DNA of 64,000 nt from positions 620,001-684,000 of the forward strand of contig NZ_CP134880.1 of the NCBI RefSeq assembly GCF_032102965.1. The letters are read 5' to 3'. The DNA is from Demequina capsici (lineage in GTDB: Bacteria; Actinomycetota; Actinomycetes; Actinomycetales; Demequinaceae). A program made the position numbers and the translations under genes. The notes beneath the pieces were generated by a model. That model searched no databases and was not told the origin of the DNA. It saw only the letters and a program-made list of their open reading frames with translations. Positions 34,900-45,019 of the stretch are shown here, piece after piece; positions within the stretch are counted from its first letter, which is position 1, and each line of letters begins with the position of its first letter.

Positions 34900-35253
34900 A
34901 TGCTGAAGCGGTTCCTGGGTCTCGCTGCGCTCTTCGCCGTCGGTGCGGCGATCGCGACGGTCGGCGCGCTGTCACATCGCGCCTTCCCGTACATCGGTGT
35001 GGCCCTGGTCATCCTCGTCACGTTCACGGGCGCCGTGTTCTCTCGTGCCTGGAAGGACTGGGGCGGGCTGGCCCTGTACTCGTCCGGCTGGGCGGTGACG
35101 GTCTTCCTGCTCGCGCAGCGGGGGCCTGGGGGGTCGGTCCTGATCGTCGAGGACGCGCTCGGCCTGGTGTTCCTGCTCGGATCCACGGCGATGATCGTCC
35201 TCGTCGCGCTGATCCCGAGCTTCCTCCTGAAGGGGCGTGAGGATGTCGCGTAG
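34900..35253 (+). CDS. DUF6113-like four-helix membrane protein
   Basis: 117-residue integral membrane protein with about four helices (FLGLAALFAVGAAIATVGAL, YIGVALVILVTFTGAVF, LALYSSGWAVTVFLLA and LVFLLGSTAMIVLVALIP). It resembles DUF6113 proteins common in actinobacteria, function unknown. Its last codons overlap the VanW gene start by 11 bp, so the two are probably co-translated. Confidence 0.7.
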   Translation: MLKRFLGLAALFAVGAAIATVGALSHRAFPYIGVALVILVTFTGAVFSRAWKDWGGLALYSSGWAVTVFLLAQRGPGGSVLIVEDALGLVFLLGSTAMIVLVALIPSFLLKGREDVA

Positions 35254-37528
35254 GCGTCGTCTGCAGAACGAGCAGCAGAGACGGGCCGTCGAGGCGCGCC
35301 GCCGATCGGTCGCAGGACGGCGTCTTCGGGCGTCCGCCGCCCAGCATCCCGGTGCCCGGCCCGACGCCGCTGCGACCTCCGTAGACGCGGCGGCCGGGTC
35401 GCTTCCCGACGACGACGCGCTCACCGTGGACGCGGCGGTCACCATGGACGCCGCGGTCACCGCTCCGCGGATGGTCAGCCCCTATCTGCAGCCCGCGTCC
35501 GCGGCGGCAGCCGCCTCGACCGCCGAGCCTGAGGCCGAGGCGCAGCCCGAGGTGGCGCAGGAACCGGACGCAGCCACCGAGTTCGACCCCGAGCCCGACC
35601 ATGCGGCGGAACCGGAGCCTGAGCCTGAGGCGGAGCCTGAGCCAGAAGCTGCCGCAGAGTTCGACCCCGAGCCCGAGGTGGAGCCGGCGCCGCAGTCCGA
35701 GCCCGCGCCGGACGCTGCCGCAGAGTTCGACCCCGAGCCCGCCGCGGAGCCTGAGCGCGAGAGCCTCTACGCCGAGCTCGCCGCGCCTGACGAGGAGCCG
35801 CTTCCGGAGTTCCTCACGCGCGAGCCCGAGCCGCCGCGCCCGCCGCGCCGCTGGCCCCGCGCGGTGGGTCTCGCCATCGTCGTCCTGGCGCTGCTGTACG
35901 TGATCGCGCAGGCCGCGGTCGCCGACCGCATCCCCCGTGGTGCGGAGGCGCTCGGCGTGCAGATCGGCGGCATGAGCGCCGACGAGGCCACGACAGCGCT
36001 CACACCCGCTGCTGACTCGGCGAACGCGGCCGCGGTGTCGCTGACGGTGGGCAACGCCTCCTACGTCACGTTCCCGACCAGGCTCGGAGTCTCGGTCGAT
36101 GCGACCGCGACGGTGTCCGCGTACACCGGCTTCACGCTGTCTCCCGCACGCCTGTGGGAGCATGTCGCCGGCGTCGGCGAGCTGTCGCCCGTGCTCGCCG
36201 TCGACGACCAGAGCATGGGCACGGAGTCGACCGCGGCGGCATCGGTGCTCGCGTCGGACGCGCGCGATGCGCAGGTGACGATCGTCGACGGAGTGGCCCA
36301 GGCGATCGCAGGCACCCAGCAGGTGACGGTTGCGGCCGGGGACGTGCGCGACGCCGTCCTCGGGCAGTGGCCCGCGTCGTCGGTCACGGTGCCGGCGACC
36401 TTCGCGGACCCGGAGCTCGGCATCGACGACGCGACGGCGTACGCGACGGCGTTGAACTCCGGCCCGCTCGCTACGGACGTGTCGCTGACGTGGGACGGCG
36501 GCGAGGCGACCGTCCCCGCGCAGGAGGTGGCTGACAACGCCAGCGTCGACGTGGTGGACGGCGCCTACCAGCTGGAGGTCGACGGCAGGTCGATCGCACC
36601 CGCGCTGATCAAGGAGCACCCGGAGCTGGAGATCGATCCGGTCGATGCGTCGGTGTCCTTCGACTCCTCGCATCAGATCGTGGTCGACGAGGGCGCGCCG
36701 GGGCTCACGGTGGACGGCGGTGCGCTCGGCGACGTGATCGTCTCCGCCGTCAGCGGCGGTGGCGGCACGGGTGAGATGCCCTTCGTCGCCACGCAGGCGC
36801 AGCGGAACGCGGACTCGCTCCACGTGGCGGACCTCGCGCAGATCGTGTCGTCCTTCGACACCCCGCTCACGAACGAGCCGGTGCGCACGCAGAACCTGGT
36901 GGTCGCGGCAGCGCACGTGGCAGACACGATCATCGAGCCGGGCGAGCAGTTCAACCTGCATGACGTCCTGTCCCCGATCACGGCCGAGGAGGGCTATCAG
37001 GACGCGCACGTGATCGTGAACGGCATCCTGACGGAGGGCATCGGCGGTGGTCTGTCGCAGATGGCCACGACCTCGTACAACGCCGCGTACCTGGCCGGCT
37101 ACCAGATCGACGCGCACCGGCCGCACAGCGTGTGGTTCACGCGCTACCCGGCCGGGCGCGAATCGACCATCTACGGCACCCAGATCAACATGGTGTTCAC
37201 GAACGACACCCCGTACGCCCTGGTCATGAACAGCTACGTCGAAGGCGGCCGCCTGCATGTCGACATCTGGTCGACGCCGTACTACACGGTGCAGACCCAG
37301 GCGTCCGACAAGACCAACGTCGTCCAGCCCGGGGTGAAGAAGCTGACGTCGTCGAGCTGCTCGCCCAAGAGCGCAGGCCAGGCCGGCTTCACCATCACCA
37401 ACTACCGGCAGGTCTTCCTGAACGGTGACCAGGTCAAGGATGAGAGCTACACCTGGACCTACGCGCCGGACGATGCGATCGAGTGCACGTCGTCGTCGGC
37501 GTCCACGAACGCCGGAACAGCGGACTGA
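35243..37528 (+). CDS. VanW-family cell-wall-associated protein with acidic N-terminal tail
   Basis: 761 residues. A basic N-terminus is followed by an Ala-rich and then very acidic Glu/Pro tail (about 95-175), with EFDPEP repeated three times, then a transmembrane helix near 205-225 (AVGLAIVVLALLYVIAQA). Outside it lie peptidoglycan-binding-4-like domains (about 230-490) and a VanW domain (about 530-680, NLVVAAAHVADTIIEPGEQF and GGGLSQMATTSYNAAYLAGY). VanW proteins are associated with the wall and vancomycin-type loci, but no function is proven. The ATG at 35243 has a close upstream purine tract; a GTG at 35237 is the alternative. Confidence 0.85.
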   Translation: MSRRRRLQNEQQRRAVEARRRSVAGRRLRASAAQHPGARPDAAATSVDAAAGSLPDDDALTVDAAVTMDAAVTAPRMVSPYLQPASAAAAASTAEPEAEAQPEVAQEPDAATEFDPEPDHAAEPEPEPEAEPEPEAAAEFDPEPEVEPAPQSEPAPDAAAEFDPEPAAEPERESLYAELAAPDEEPLPEFLTREPEPPRPPRRWPRAVGLAIVVLALLYVIAQAAVADRIPRGAEALGVQIGGMSADEATTALTPAADSANAAAVSLTVGNASYVTFPTRLGVSVDATATVSAYTGFTLSPARLWEHVAGVGELSPVLAVDDQSMGTESTAAASVLASDARDAQVTIVDGVAQAIAGTQQVTVAAGDVRDAVLGQWPASSVTVPATFADPELGIDDATAYATALNSGPLATDVSLTWDGGEATVPAQEVADNASVDVVDGAYQLEVDGRSIAPALIKEHPELEIDPVDASVSFDSSHQIVVDEGAPGLTVDGGALGDVIVSAVSGGGGTGEMPFVATQAQRNADSLHVADLAQIVSSFDTPLTNEPVRTQNLVVAAAHVADTIIEPGEQFNLHDVLSPITAEEGYQDAHVIVNGILTEGIGGGLSQMATTSYNAAYLAGYQIDAHRPHSVWFTRYPAGRESTIYGTQINMVFTNDTPYALVMNSYVEGGRLHVDIWSTPYYTVQTQASDKTNVVQPGVKKLTSSSCSPKSAGQAGFTITNYRQVFLNGDQVKDESYTWTYAPDDAIECTSSSASTNAGTAD

Positions 37529-37535
37529 TACGACC

Positions 37536-37584
37536 CATACCGGCGGGGGTACCAGCGCGTTTCCGACGCGTTCCCGGCGGTATG
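37536..37584 (+). terminator. long hairpin after the VanW gene
   Basis: CATACCG (37536-37542) pairs with CGGTATG (37578-37584), enclosing an inner AGCGCGT/ACGCGTT helix (one G-T pair) and a GGG/CCC match. It begins 7 nt after the VanW stop. The fdxA -10 TATGAT (37581-37586) overlaps its last bases. Confidence 0.6.
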
Positions 37585-37586
37585 AT
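37581..37586 (+). promoter_or_regulatory. -10 element of fdxA
   Basis: TATGAT, five of six to consensus, 35 nt before the GTG start. Ribosome binding site GGGAGG lies between. The -35 is not clear. Confidence 0.5.
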
Positions 37587-37621
37587 GCGAGGGTTCCAGA
37601 GACCCTAGGGAGGGAGTCGCC

Positions 37622-37939
37622 GTGACGTACGTCATCGCCTTGCCGTGTGTGGATGTCAAGGACAAGGCCTGCATCGACGAGTGTCCGGTGGACTGCATCT
37701 ACGAGGGCGAGCGTTCGCTCTACATCCACCCCGACGAGTGCGTCGACTGTGGTGCATGCGAGCCGGTCTGCCCGGTCGAGGCCATCTACTACGAGGACGA
37801 CCTCCCGGACAAGTGGAGCGACTTCTACAAGGCGAACGTGGAGTTCTTCTCCGAGATCGGCTCGCCTGGTGGCGCCGCGAAGATGGGCCAGATCGCCCAT
37901 GACCACGACGTCATCAAGGCCTTCCCGCCTCAGAACTGA
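37622..37939 (+). CDS. fdxA: ferredoxin, 3Fe-4S/4Fe-4S type
   Basis: 105-residue seven-iron-type electron carrier. The first cluster motif ACIDECPVDCIYEGER lacks the fourth Cys of a plain 4Fe-4S centre, as in 7Fe ferredoxins; the second is CVDCGACEPVCPVEAIYYED. The C-terminal FFSEIGSPGGAAKMGQIAHD tail is typical of actinobacterial FdxA. It starts with GTG after GGGAGG. It sits 12 bp before dapC, a conserved neighbourhood in this phylum. Confidence 0.95.
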   Translation: MTYVIALPCVDVKDKACIDECPVDCIYEGERSLYIHPDECVDCGACEPVCPVEAIYYEDDLPDKWSDFYKANVEFFSEIGSPGGAAKMGQIAHDHDVIKAFPPQN

Positions 37940-37951
37940 CGCAGGTCCGTC

Positions 37952-39073
37952 GTGGCACTGCATCCGTCCGCGCTCCCGGACTTCCCGTGGGACTCGCTCA
38001 CGCCCTACCGCGAGCGCGCCCTTCAGCACCCCGGCGGGCTCGTGGACCTATCGGTCGGCACCCCGGTGGATCCCACCCCGCAGGTGGTGCGGGATGCGCT
38101 GATCGCTGCGGCCGACGCGCCGGGCTATCCGCAGACGTACGGGACCCCTGAGCTGCGCGAGACCGTCGCTGCGTGGTTCGCGCGCCGTCGTGGCGTCCCC
38201 GACGTGGACCCGGCGGGCGTGCTTCCCACGGTGGGCTCCAAGGAGATGGTGGCGCTCCTTCCGGCGCTGCTCGGCATCGGCGAGGGGCACACGGTGGTCC
38301 ATCCCACGGCCGCCTACCCCACGTACGACGTCGGCGCGCGTCTCGCAGGGGCCACGCCTCGACCGGCCGACGAGGTCGACGAGTGGGCGGGCGACCGATC
38401 GGTCCGTCTCGTGTGGGTCAACTCGCCGTCGAACCCCACCGGTGCGGTGCTGTCGCGCGAGGAGCTCAAGGAGGTCGTCGACGCGGCGCGGGAGATCGGC
38501 GCCGTCGTCGCCTCGGACGAATGCTACGCGGAGCTCCCCTGGGAGGAGCCGTGGGCGTCGGAGGGAGTGCCCTCGATCCTCGACCCCGCGGTGGCGGGCG
38601 GAAGCCACCAGGGCCTGCTCTCGGTCTACTCGTTGTCCAAGCAGTCGAACCTCGCCGGCTACCGCGCGGCGTTCGTGGCCGGCGACCCCGCGATCGTCGG
38701 CCGTCTCCTCGAGGTCCGCAAGCACGCTGGCTTCATCATGCCTGCTCCGGTGCAGGCTGCGATGGCCGCGGCGCTCGCGGACGACTCTCACGTGGAGGCG
38801 CAGCGGGAGGTGTATCGGGGGCGTCGGGAGCTGCTGAAGCCGGCGCTCGAGTCGGCGGGGTTCCGGGTGGAGCAGTCGCTGGCGGGCCTGTACCTGTGGT
38901 CTACCCGGGACGAGGACTGCTGGGATACCCTGGGCGAACTGGCCGACCGGGGCATCATCGTCGCTCCGGGGGCGTTCTACGGGGAGGCCGCGCGTCGGCA
39001 TGTTCGCGTAGCGCTCACGGCGACGGATGAACGGATCGAGGAGGCGGCCCGCCGTCTCGCAAAATCTGAGTAA
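37952..39073 (+). CDS. dapC: succinyldiaminopimelate transaminase
   Basis: 373-residue fold-type I PLP aminotransferase of the lysine/DAP succinylase branch. It opens with GTG, ALHPSALPDFPWDSLTPYRERA, as in actinobacterial DapC, and has VNSPSNPTGAVLS, ASDECYAELPW and the PLP Lys in SVYSLSKQSNLAGYR (about K230). C-terminal REST-like RHVRVALTATDERIEEAARRL is normal. It supplies meso-DAP for peptidoglycan together with dapD and dapE nearby. Its stop TAA is part of a possible -10 (TAAACT) for gltA. Confidence 0.92.
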   Translation: MALHPSALPDFPWDSLTPYRERALQHPGGLVDLSVGTPVDPTPQVVRDALIAAADAPGYPQTYGTPELRETVAAWFARRRGVPDVDPAGVLPTVGSKEMVALLPALLGIGEGHTVVHPTAAYPTYDVGARLAGATPRPADEVDEWAGDRSVRLVWVNSPSNPTGAVLSREELKEVVDAAREIGAVVASDECYAELPWEEPWASEGVPSILDPAVAGGSHQGLLSVYSLSKQSNLAGYRAAFVAGDPAIVGRLLEVRKHAGFIMPAPVQAAMAAALADDSHVEAQREVYRGRRELLKPALESAGFRVEQSLAGLYLWSTRDEDCWDTLGELADRGIIVAPGAFYGEAARRHVRVALTATDERIEEAARRLAKSE

Positions 39074-39150
39074 ACTGGCGGCCAAGCAATCACCGGGGCA
39101 GTGTCGCCCCAGCCACCGAAGGCGTTCGCGCGTCGTCTGGAAGGAGCCGC

Positions 39151-40442
<1,292 letters not shown>

Positions 40443-40446
<4 letters not shown>

Positions 40447-41327
40447 CTGCTCTGAGGCGCGGTGCGGATGTCGATCCGCACGGCGTCGCCCACGGAGTCA
40501 TCCCCGGTGGCAGTCATGCCGTCCTGCACGGTCCACGTGCTCGTCGAGGTGGTGACGGCGGTGGCCCCGGTCGTGCTCGCGGTGGCGACCGCCCATGCGG
40601 CGAGCTGATCCCTCGTGGTGGCGGAGCCATCGTCCGCCGTGACGTCCACCGACGTCGCATCGCCGATGCCCGTCACGAGCACGGTGTACATGCCGTCGCC
40701 GAAGTCGGCAGCGATCCTGTCCGCATAGGCGGCGGCGGTCGAGGCGTCGGGGGTCGAGATGTCGCAGGTCACAGCTGCGGGGCCGCCGTAGCCGCGCAGG
40801 GCCGTCGCCCACAGGCGCGCCTCGGGCTCATGATCCGCGTACGCGTTCGGGAAGGCGCTGCGCTGCACCGCCTGCGCTGCCACCGTGATCTCGAGGTCCT
40901 CCCACCCGGACACCTTCTGGAGCGCGGTGTAGAACGCGTCGGCCGCATACCGGACGTCGAGGATCTCCTCCTCGGTGCCCCAGCCCTGCGAGGGGCGTTG
41001 CTGGAAGAGGCCCAACGAGTCGCGATCCCCGTAGGAGATGTTGCGCAGCCCCGACTCCTGCACCGCGGTGGCGAGCGCGATCGTGGCGGCGCGGGCACGC
41101 AGCCCCGCCGCCGCGGACCGCGCGGCGATGATCGCGGCGTTGTCCGCCTGCTCCGCGGTGAGGGTGTGGGAGGTGCCTTCGACGGTCACGGTGCATCGTT
41201 CGCTCGAGAACCGGTCACCGTGCCGCTCCCACCAGGCGGGACCCCAGATGACGCCCGCGGTCGCGACGGCGGCGAAGGTCAGGAACGCGATCGCCCTTGC
41301 CCCTCGGCGGCGCGGGCGTCCTGCCAT
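40443..41327 (-). CDS. secreted lytic-transglycosylase-like protein
   Basis: 294 residues. A membrane helix or signal anchor (AIAFLTFAAVATAGVIWGPAW, about 12-32) leads an extracellular domain in which AVQESGLRNISYGDRDSLGLFQQRPSQGWGTEEEI shows the catalytic-Glu and GLFQ pattern of the lysozyme-like superfamily, as seen in NlpC-adjacent actinobacterial proteins. The C-terminal domain is Thr/Ser-rich. Its ATG overlaps the dapD stop (TGATG), so it is co-transcribed with dapD, tying it to wall synthesis. Confidence 0.75.
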
Positions 41328-42274
41328 CAGTTGGTGTGCAGCGCGGCGTTGAGCTCGATGCCCTTGCCCTGGCGCTGGACTGCCTCGAGCGCGCCGGTGA
41401 GGGAGTTCCGGCGGAACAGGATGCCGTCCTGGCCCGCGAGATCGCGAGCCTTGGCCGTGACAGGGTTGCCGTCGTCGTCGGTCTGGCCCACGAGGACCAC
41501 CTTCGAGCCGGCGGTGACGTACAGGCCGGCCTCGACGATGCAGTCGTCGCCCAGGGGGATGCCCAGGCCGGAGTTCGCGCCCAGCAGCGAGCGCTCGCCG
41601 AGCGAGATGACGTGCTTGCCGCCGCCGGACAGGGTGCCCATGATGGAGGCCCCGCCGCCCACGTCGGAGCCGTTGCCGACGACGACGCCCGCCGAGATGC
41701 GGCCCTCGACCATCGAGACGCCCAGGGTGCCGGCGTTGAAGTTGACGAAGCCCTCGTGCATGATCGTCGTCCCCGGTGCCAGGTGGGCGCCCAGACGCAC
41801 CCTGTCGGCGTCGGCGATCCGCACGCCGGAGGGCACCACGTAGTCGACCATGCGCGGGAACTTGTCGACGCCGAAGACGGTGAGGTGCCGGCCGAAGGCG
41901 CGCATGCGGGCGCGCACCGCCTCGAAGCCTTCGACAGCGCACGGGCCCTCCGACGTCCACACCACGTTGGTAAGAACGCCGAAGACCCCGTCAAGGTTCA
42001 CGCCGTGCGGCTGCACCAGGCGGTGCGACAGCAGGTGGAGGCGCAGATAGGCGTCGGGGACGTCGGCGGGAGCCTCATCCAGGTCGATCGCCTTGAAGAC
42101 GACCTCGACGCTTACGCCGCGCAGGTCGTCGTGCCGTTCCGCGGCCTTGAGCTGCTCGGGCGCACGGTGCTTGTCGGGCGCCTCGCCGAGCACGGGGGAG
42201 GGGTACCAGGTGTCGAGCACCGTGCCCGTCGCGTCGATCGTGGCAAGTCCGTATGCGTGCGCCGTGCGAGTCAT
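41327..42274 (-). CDS. dapD: tetrahydrodipicolinate N-succinyltransferase
   Basis: 315-residue left-handed beta-helix acyltransferase of the actinobacterial DapD type, succinylating tetrahydrodipicolinate. It starts [20 protein letters not shown] and includes the hexapeptide-repeat region [26 protein letters not shown] and [20 protein letters not shown]. It works before DapC and DapE in the lysine/DAP pathway. It is encoded opposite to gltA and divergent from the small membrane protein gene at 42318. Confidence 0.95.
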   Translation of the reverse strand: MTRTAHAYGLATIDATGTVLDTWYPSPVLGEAPDKHRAPEQLKAAERHDDLRGVSVEVVFKAIDLDEAPADVPDAYLRLHLLSHRLVQPHGVNLDGVFGVLTNVVWTSEGPCAVEGFEAVRARMRAFGRHLTVFGVDKFPRMVDYVVPSGVRIADADRVRLGAHLAPGTTIMHEGFVNFNAGTLGVSMVEGRISAGVVVGNGSDVGGGASIMGTLSGGGKHVISLGERSLLGANSGLGIPLGDDCIVEAGLYVTAGSKVVLVGQTDDDGNPVTAKARDLAGQDGILFRRNSLTGALEAVQRQGKGIELNAALHTN

Positions 42275-42305
42275 GGCTCCAAGGGTAGTTGAGCGCGCCG
42301 GTCGC

Positions 42306-42311
42306 TAGGCT
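42306..42311 (+). promoter_or_regulatory. -10 element, leaderless type, of the gene at 42318
   Basis: TAGGCT ends 6 nt before the ATG, with no ribosome binding site between. Confidence 0.45.
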
Positions 42312-42317
42312 CGGGGC

Positions 42318-42722
42318 ATGAGCGAGGGGGACGGCGCGGAGTCGGACGAGGAGCCGATGCGGCACCGCGAGCCGGATCATGCGGCGGACGGGTGGGCGCC
42401 GAGCGCGATCCCGCGGCGTGGCATCGAGTGGAGGTCGGAGTTCCTCCCGCCGGACCCGGTCGTGACGCAGGCCGAGAACGCCAGGTTCCTTCCTGCGCGC
42501 TCTCCGAGACGCCGCGTCGTGGCGCTGCTGGTGACCGTGCTCGCGCTGCTGTGGATCGGGGACGCGGTGCGCGACGTCGTCCTGTTCACGCAGGACGCGG
42601 GTGACGACCCTGCCCGCGCACTGGGAGTCGTCGGGGTGGTGCCTGTCGGCTTCCGGATGCTCGTCGGGGGCGTCTCCACATGGCTCGCGTGGCGGTGGGC
42701 GGGCCGTCCGGTCGTCCCGTGA
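42318..42722 (+). CDS. uncharacterised membrane protein between dapD and dapE
   Basis: 134 residues. A charged, acidic N-terminal half (about 1-65) precedes two membrane helices (VVALLVTVLALLWIGDAVRDVV and VVGVVPVGFRMLVGGVSTWLA). No family is recognised. It lies head to head with dapD and 20 bp before dapE. It may be a wall-related accessory, but nothing in the sequence proves that. Confidence 0.65.
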   Translation: MSEGDGAESDEEPMRHREPDHAADGWAPSAIPRRGIEWRSEFLPPDPVVTQAENARFLPARSPRRRVVALLVTVLALLWIGDAVRDVVLFTQDAGDDPARALGVVGVVPVGFRMLVGGVSTWLAWRWAGRPVVP

Positions 42723-42730
42723 CGCGGCGA

Positions 42731-42736
42731 TAGTCT
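42731..42736 (+). promoter_or_regulatory. -10 element of dapE, leaderless type
   Basis: TAGTCT ends 6 nt before the ATG at 42743, and no ribosome binding site intervenes. Confidence 0.5.
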
Positions 42737-42742
42737 GACGGC

Positions 42743-43885
42743 ATGACGCTCGATCTCGCCGCCCCCGTGGAGGTGCTGGCCAAGGCCCTCATCGACCTTC
42801 CGTCCGTGTCGGGCGACGAGCGCGAGATCGCTGACCAGGTCGAGGCCGCGCTGCGGGCGTGCGCGCACCTCGAGGTCACGCGGCTGGGGAACAACGTCGT
42901 CGCCAGGACGACGCTGGGGCGCGCGGAGCGCGTGGTCGTGGCCGGGCACCTGGACACGGTGCCGATCGCCTCCAACGTGCCGGGTCGCTGGGCCGATGAC
43001 GGTGCGACCTTGTGGGGTCGCGGCGCCGTGGACATGAAGGCCGGTGTGGCCGTGCAGCTCTCGCTCGCGGCCGCGCTCACGGAGCCGACGCGCGACGTGA
43101 CGTGGGTGCTCTACGACCAGGAGGAGGTCGAGGAGACCCGCAACGGTCTGGGGCGCGTGTCGCGCGAACGCCCCGACCTGCTGCAGGCGGACTTCGCGGT
43201 GCTCGGCGAGCCGACCGGTGGGGTGATCGAGGGCGGGTGCAACGGCACGTTGCGCGTGGACGTGACGGTGCAGGGCAAGGCCGCGCATTCGGCACGCTCC
43301 TGGAAGGGCGTCAACGCCATCCACCATGCGGCTCCTCTGCTGCAGGCGCTCGAGGAGTACGAGGCGGAGACGATCGAGGTCGATGGCCTGAAGTACCGCG
43401 AGGGCCTCAACGCCGTCGGGATCTCGGGGGGGATCGCGGGCAACGTGATCCCCGACTCCGTGACCGTGACGCTCAACTACCGGTTCAGCCCCGCATGGCC
43501 GCTCGAGGAGGCGAAGGAGCGGGTCGAGAAGTTCGTCCAGGCGGCCTTCACGGCGCATCCCGAGACTCTGGAGCGTTGGCAGGCGGCCCCGGACGAGCTG
43601 GCGCTCGTCTACTCCCTCGTGTGGACAGATGAGGCGCAGGCGTGCAGGCCGGGCCTCGACGCCCCGCTCGCGCGCTCCTTCGCGGCCGCCGTGGAGGCGA
43701 CGGGCGCGGAGCCGCCCCGTGCCAAGCTCGGTTGGACCGACGTGGCACGCTTCGGCGCGCTCGGCATCCCTGCGGTGAACTACGGTCCCGGCGACCCTGA
43801 GCTCGCGCACGCCGACGACGAGCGCTGCGCCGTCAGCCAGATCCGCGAGGTGCGCGCGGGCCTGGAGGCCTGGCTCACGAGCTGA
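42743..43885 (+). CDS. dapE: succinyl-diaminopimelate desuccinylase
   Basis: 380-residue M20-family zinc hydrolase removing succinate from N-succinyl-LL-DAP. Metal and catalytic motifs are VVAGHLDTVP (His-x-Asp), GRGAVDMKAG, YDQEEVEE, and LGEPTGGVIEGGCNGTLRVD, with the lid/dimer domain between (about 185-300). The C-terminal NYGPGDPELAHADDER holds the final His ligand. It completes, with dapC and dapD, the succinylase branch in one neighbourhood. Confidence 0.95.
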   Translation: MTLDLAAPVEVLAKALIDLPSVSGDEREIADQVEAALRACAHLEVTRLGNNVVARTTLGRAERVVVAGHLDTVPIASNVPGRWADDGATLWGRGAVDMKAGVAVQLSLAAALTEPTRDVTWVLYDQEEVEETRNGLGRVSRERPDLLQADFAVLGEPTGGVIEGGCNGTLRVDVTVQGKAAHSARSWKGVNAIHHAAPLLQALEEYEAETIEVDGLKYREGLNAVGISGGIAGNVIPDSVTVTLNYRFSPAWPLEEAKERVEKFVQAAFTAHPETLERWQAAPDELALVYSLVWTDEAQACRPGLDAPLARSFAAAVEATGAEPPRAKLGWTDVARFGALGIPAVNYGPGDPELAHADDERCAVSQIREVRAGLEAWLTS

Positions 43886-43931
43886 GCCGCATCACCCGAG
43901 ACCGTCCGCACGGAGGAGACACGGAGGCATC

Positions 43932-44663
43932 ATGAACGACTACCGCAAGGGCCCGGTCCTGCTGCGTGGACGCAACGTTCCCGACGTCTCGACGTCCGGA
44001 CGCCTGCTGGGCGAGCAGGACAGCCCCCACTGGCTCCATGAGGATCCGTGGCGGGTGCTCCGCATCCAGTCCGAGTTCGTGGAAGGCTTCGGCGCGCTCG
44101 CCGAGCTGGGCCCCGCGATCACCGTCTTCGGCTCGGCGCGCTCGCAGGTGGACGCGCACGACTATGCGCAGGGCGTCCAGATCGGCGGCCTGCTCGCCGA
44201 GCGCGGCTACGCCGTCATCACCGGTGGCGGGCCCGGCATCATGGAGGCCGCGAACAAGGGTGCGCATGAGGCCGGCGGAGTGTCGGTGGGGCTCGGGATC
44301 GAGCTGCCGCACGAGCAGGACATGAATCCGTACGTGAACCTGGGCATCAACTTCCGGTACTTCTTCGCCCGCAAGACGATGTTCGTGAAGTATGCGCAGG
44401 GGTTCATCGCGCTGCCTGGCGGCTTCGGCACCATGGACGAGCTGTTCGAGGCGCTCACGCTGGTGCAGACGGGCACCATCCAGAAGTTCCCGATCGCGCT
44501 CGTCGGGCACTCGTACTGGGACGGGCTCATGGGATGGCTGCGCGAATCGATGGCGGCCGACGGGAAGATCGCACCCACCGACATCGACCTGATGCACGTG
44601 ACGGACGACCCGATCGTGGCGGTCGCGCACGTCACGCAGGACCTCGCGGTCGCCGTCGACTGA
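43932..44663 (+). CDS. LOG-family (TIGR00730) nucleotide phosphoribohydrolase
   Basis: 243-residue Rossmann-fold protein with the LOG signature PGGFGTMDELFE and the preceding RKTMFVKYAQG, plus GGGPGIMEAANKGAHEAGG. The family hydrolyses cytokinin ribotides and other N6-modified or plain AMP-type nucleotides; old annotation as lysine decarboxylase is not supported. The ATG follows AGGAG at good distance. It is 46 bp after dapE, likely the same transcript. Confidence 0.93.
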   Translation: MNDYRKGPVLLRGRNVPDVSTSGRLLGEQDSPHWLHEDPWRVLRIQSEFVEGFGALAELGPAITVFGSARSQVDAHDYAQGVQIGGLLAERGYAVITGGGPGIMEAANKGAHEAGGVSVGLGIELPHEQDMNPYVNLGINFRYFFARKTMFVKYAQGFIALPGGFGTMDELFEALTLVQTGTIQKFPIALVGHSYWDGLMGWLRESMAADGKIAPTDIDLMHVTDDPIVAVAHVTQDLAVAVD

Positions 44664-44719
44664 CCTGCGTCCCCAGGTCCCGCTGCGCCGGCGGCCGGGC
44701 CGCGCCGCTGGGAAGGGAT

Positions 44720-44749
44720 TTGGGGCGTGTCTGCGGCTCCGCGTAGAAT
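44720..44749 (+). promoter_or_regulatory. promoter of the DUF3117 gene
   Basis: -35 TTGGGG (44720-44725) and -10 TAGAAT (44744-44749), 18 bp apart. The leader of about 47 nt ends in AAGGAG. Confidence 0.65.
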
Positions 44750-44802
44750 GGCCGGAGCGTCGCGCGCCGCGTGACCGCCTGGTTCACAAGGAGTTGCACA
44801 CG

Positions 44803-44970
44803 ATGGCCGCTATGAAGCCTCGTACCGGTGACGGCCCTATGGAGGTCGTGAAGGAGGGCCGCAGCTACGTGCTGCGCATGCCTCTCGAGGGCGGCGGGCG
44901 CCTGGTCGTGGAGATCAACGCCGACGAGGTGAGGGAGCTCGGCAACGCGCTCCAGTCGGCTCTCCAGTAA
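44803..44970 (+). CDS. DUF3117 small protein
   Basis: 55 residues, MAAMKPRTGDGPMEVVKEGR, then SYVLRMPLEGGGRLVVEIN and DEVRELGNALQSALQ. This is the DUF3117 family, present in nearly all actinobacteria, function unknown. Own promoter upstream and terminator downstream make it a single-gene unit. Confidence 0.95.
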   Translation: MAAMKPRTGDGPMEVVKEGRSYVLRMPLEGGGRLVVEINADEVRELGNALQSALQ

Positions 44971-44985
44971 TCCCCTGAAGCGGTG

Positions 44986-45011
44986 AAGCGCCTGGCCTCG
45001 GCCAGGCGCTT
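44986..45011. terminator. terminator after the DUF3117 gene
   Basis: AAGCGCCTGGC and GCCAGGCGCTT form a perfect 11-bp stem with a CTCG loop, 15 nt past the stop codon. It also ends the convergent methyltransferase gene. Confidence 0.92.
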
Positions 45012-45019
45012 GCCGTATC

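Noticed and set aside
35570-35750. Glu/Pro codon repeats in the VanW gene as a separate microsatellite
   Set aside because: They stay in frame and fit the protein tail; treated as part of the gene.
35024-38029. A 1001-codon open frame on the minus strand
   Set aside because: It is fully antisense to the VanW, fdxA and DUF6113 genes, has Arg/Val/Gly/His-rich composition typical of the reverse of high-GC genes, and shows no recognisable domain.
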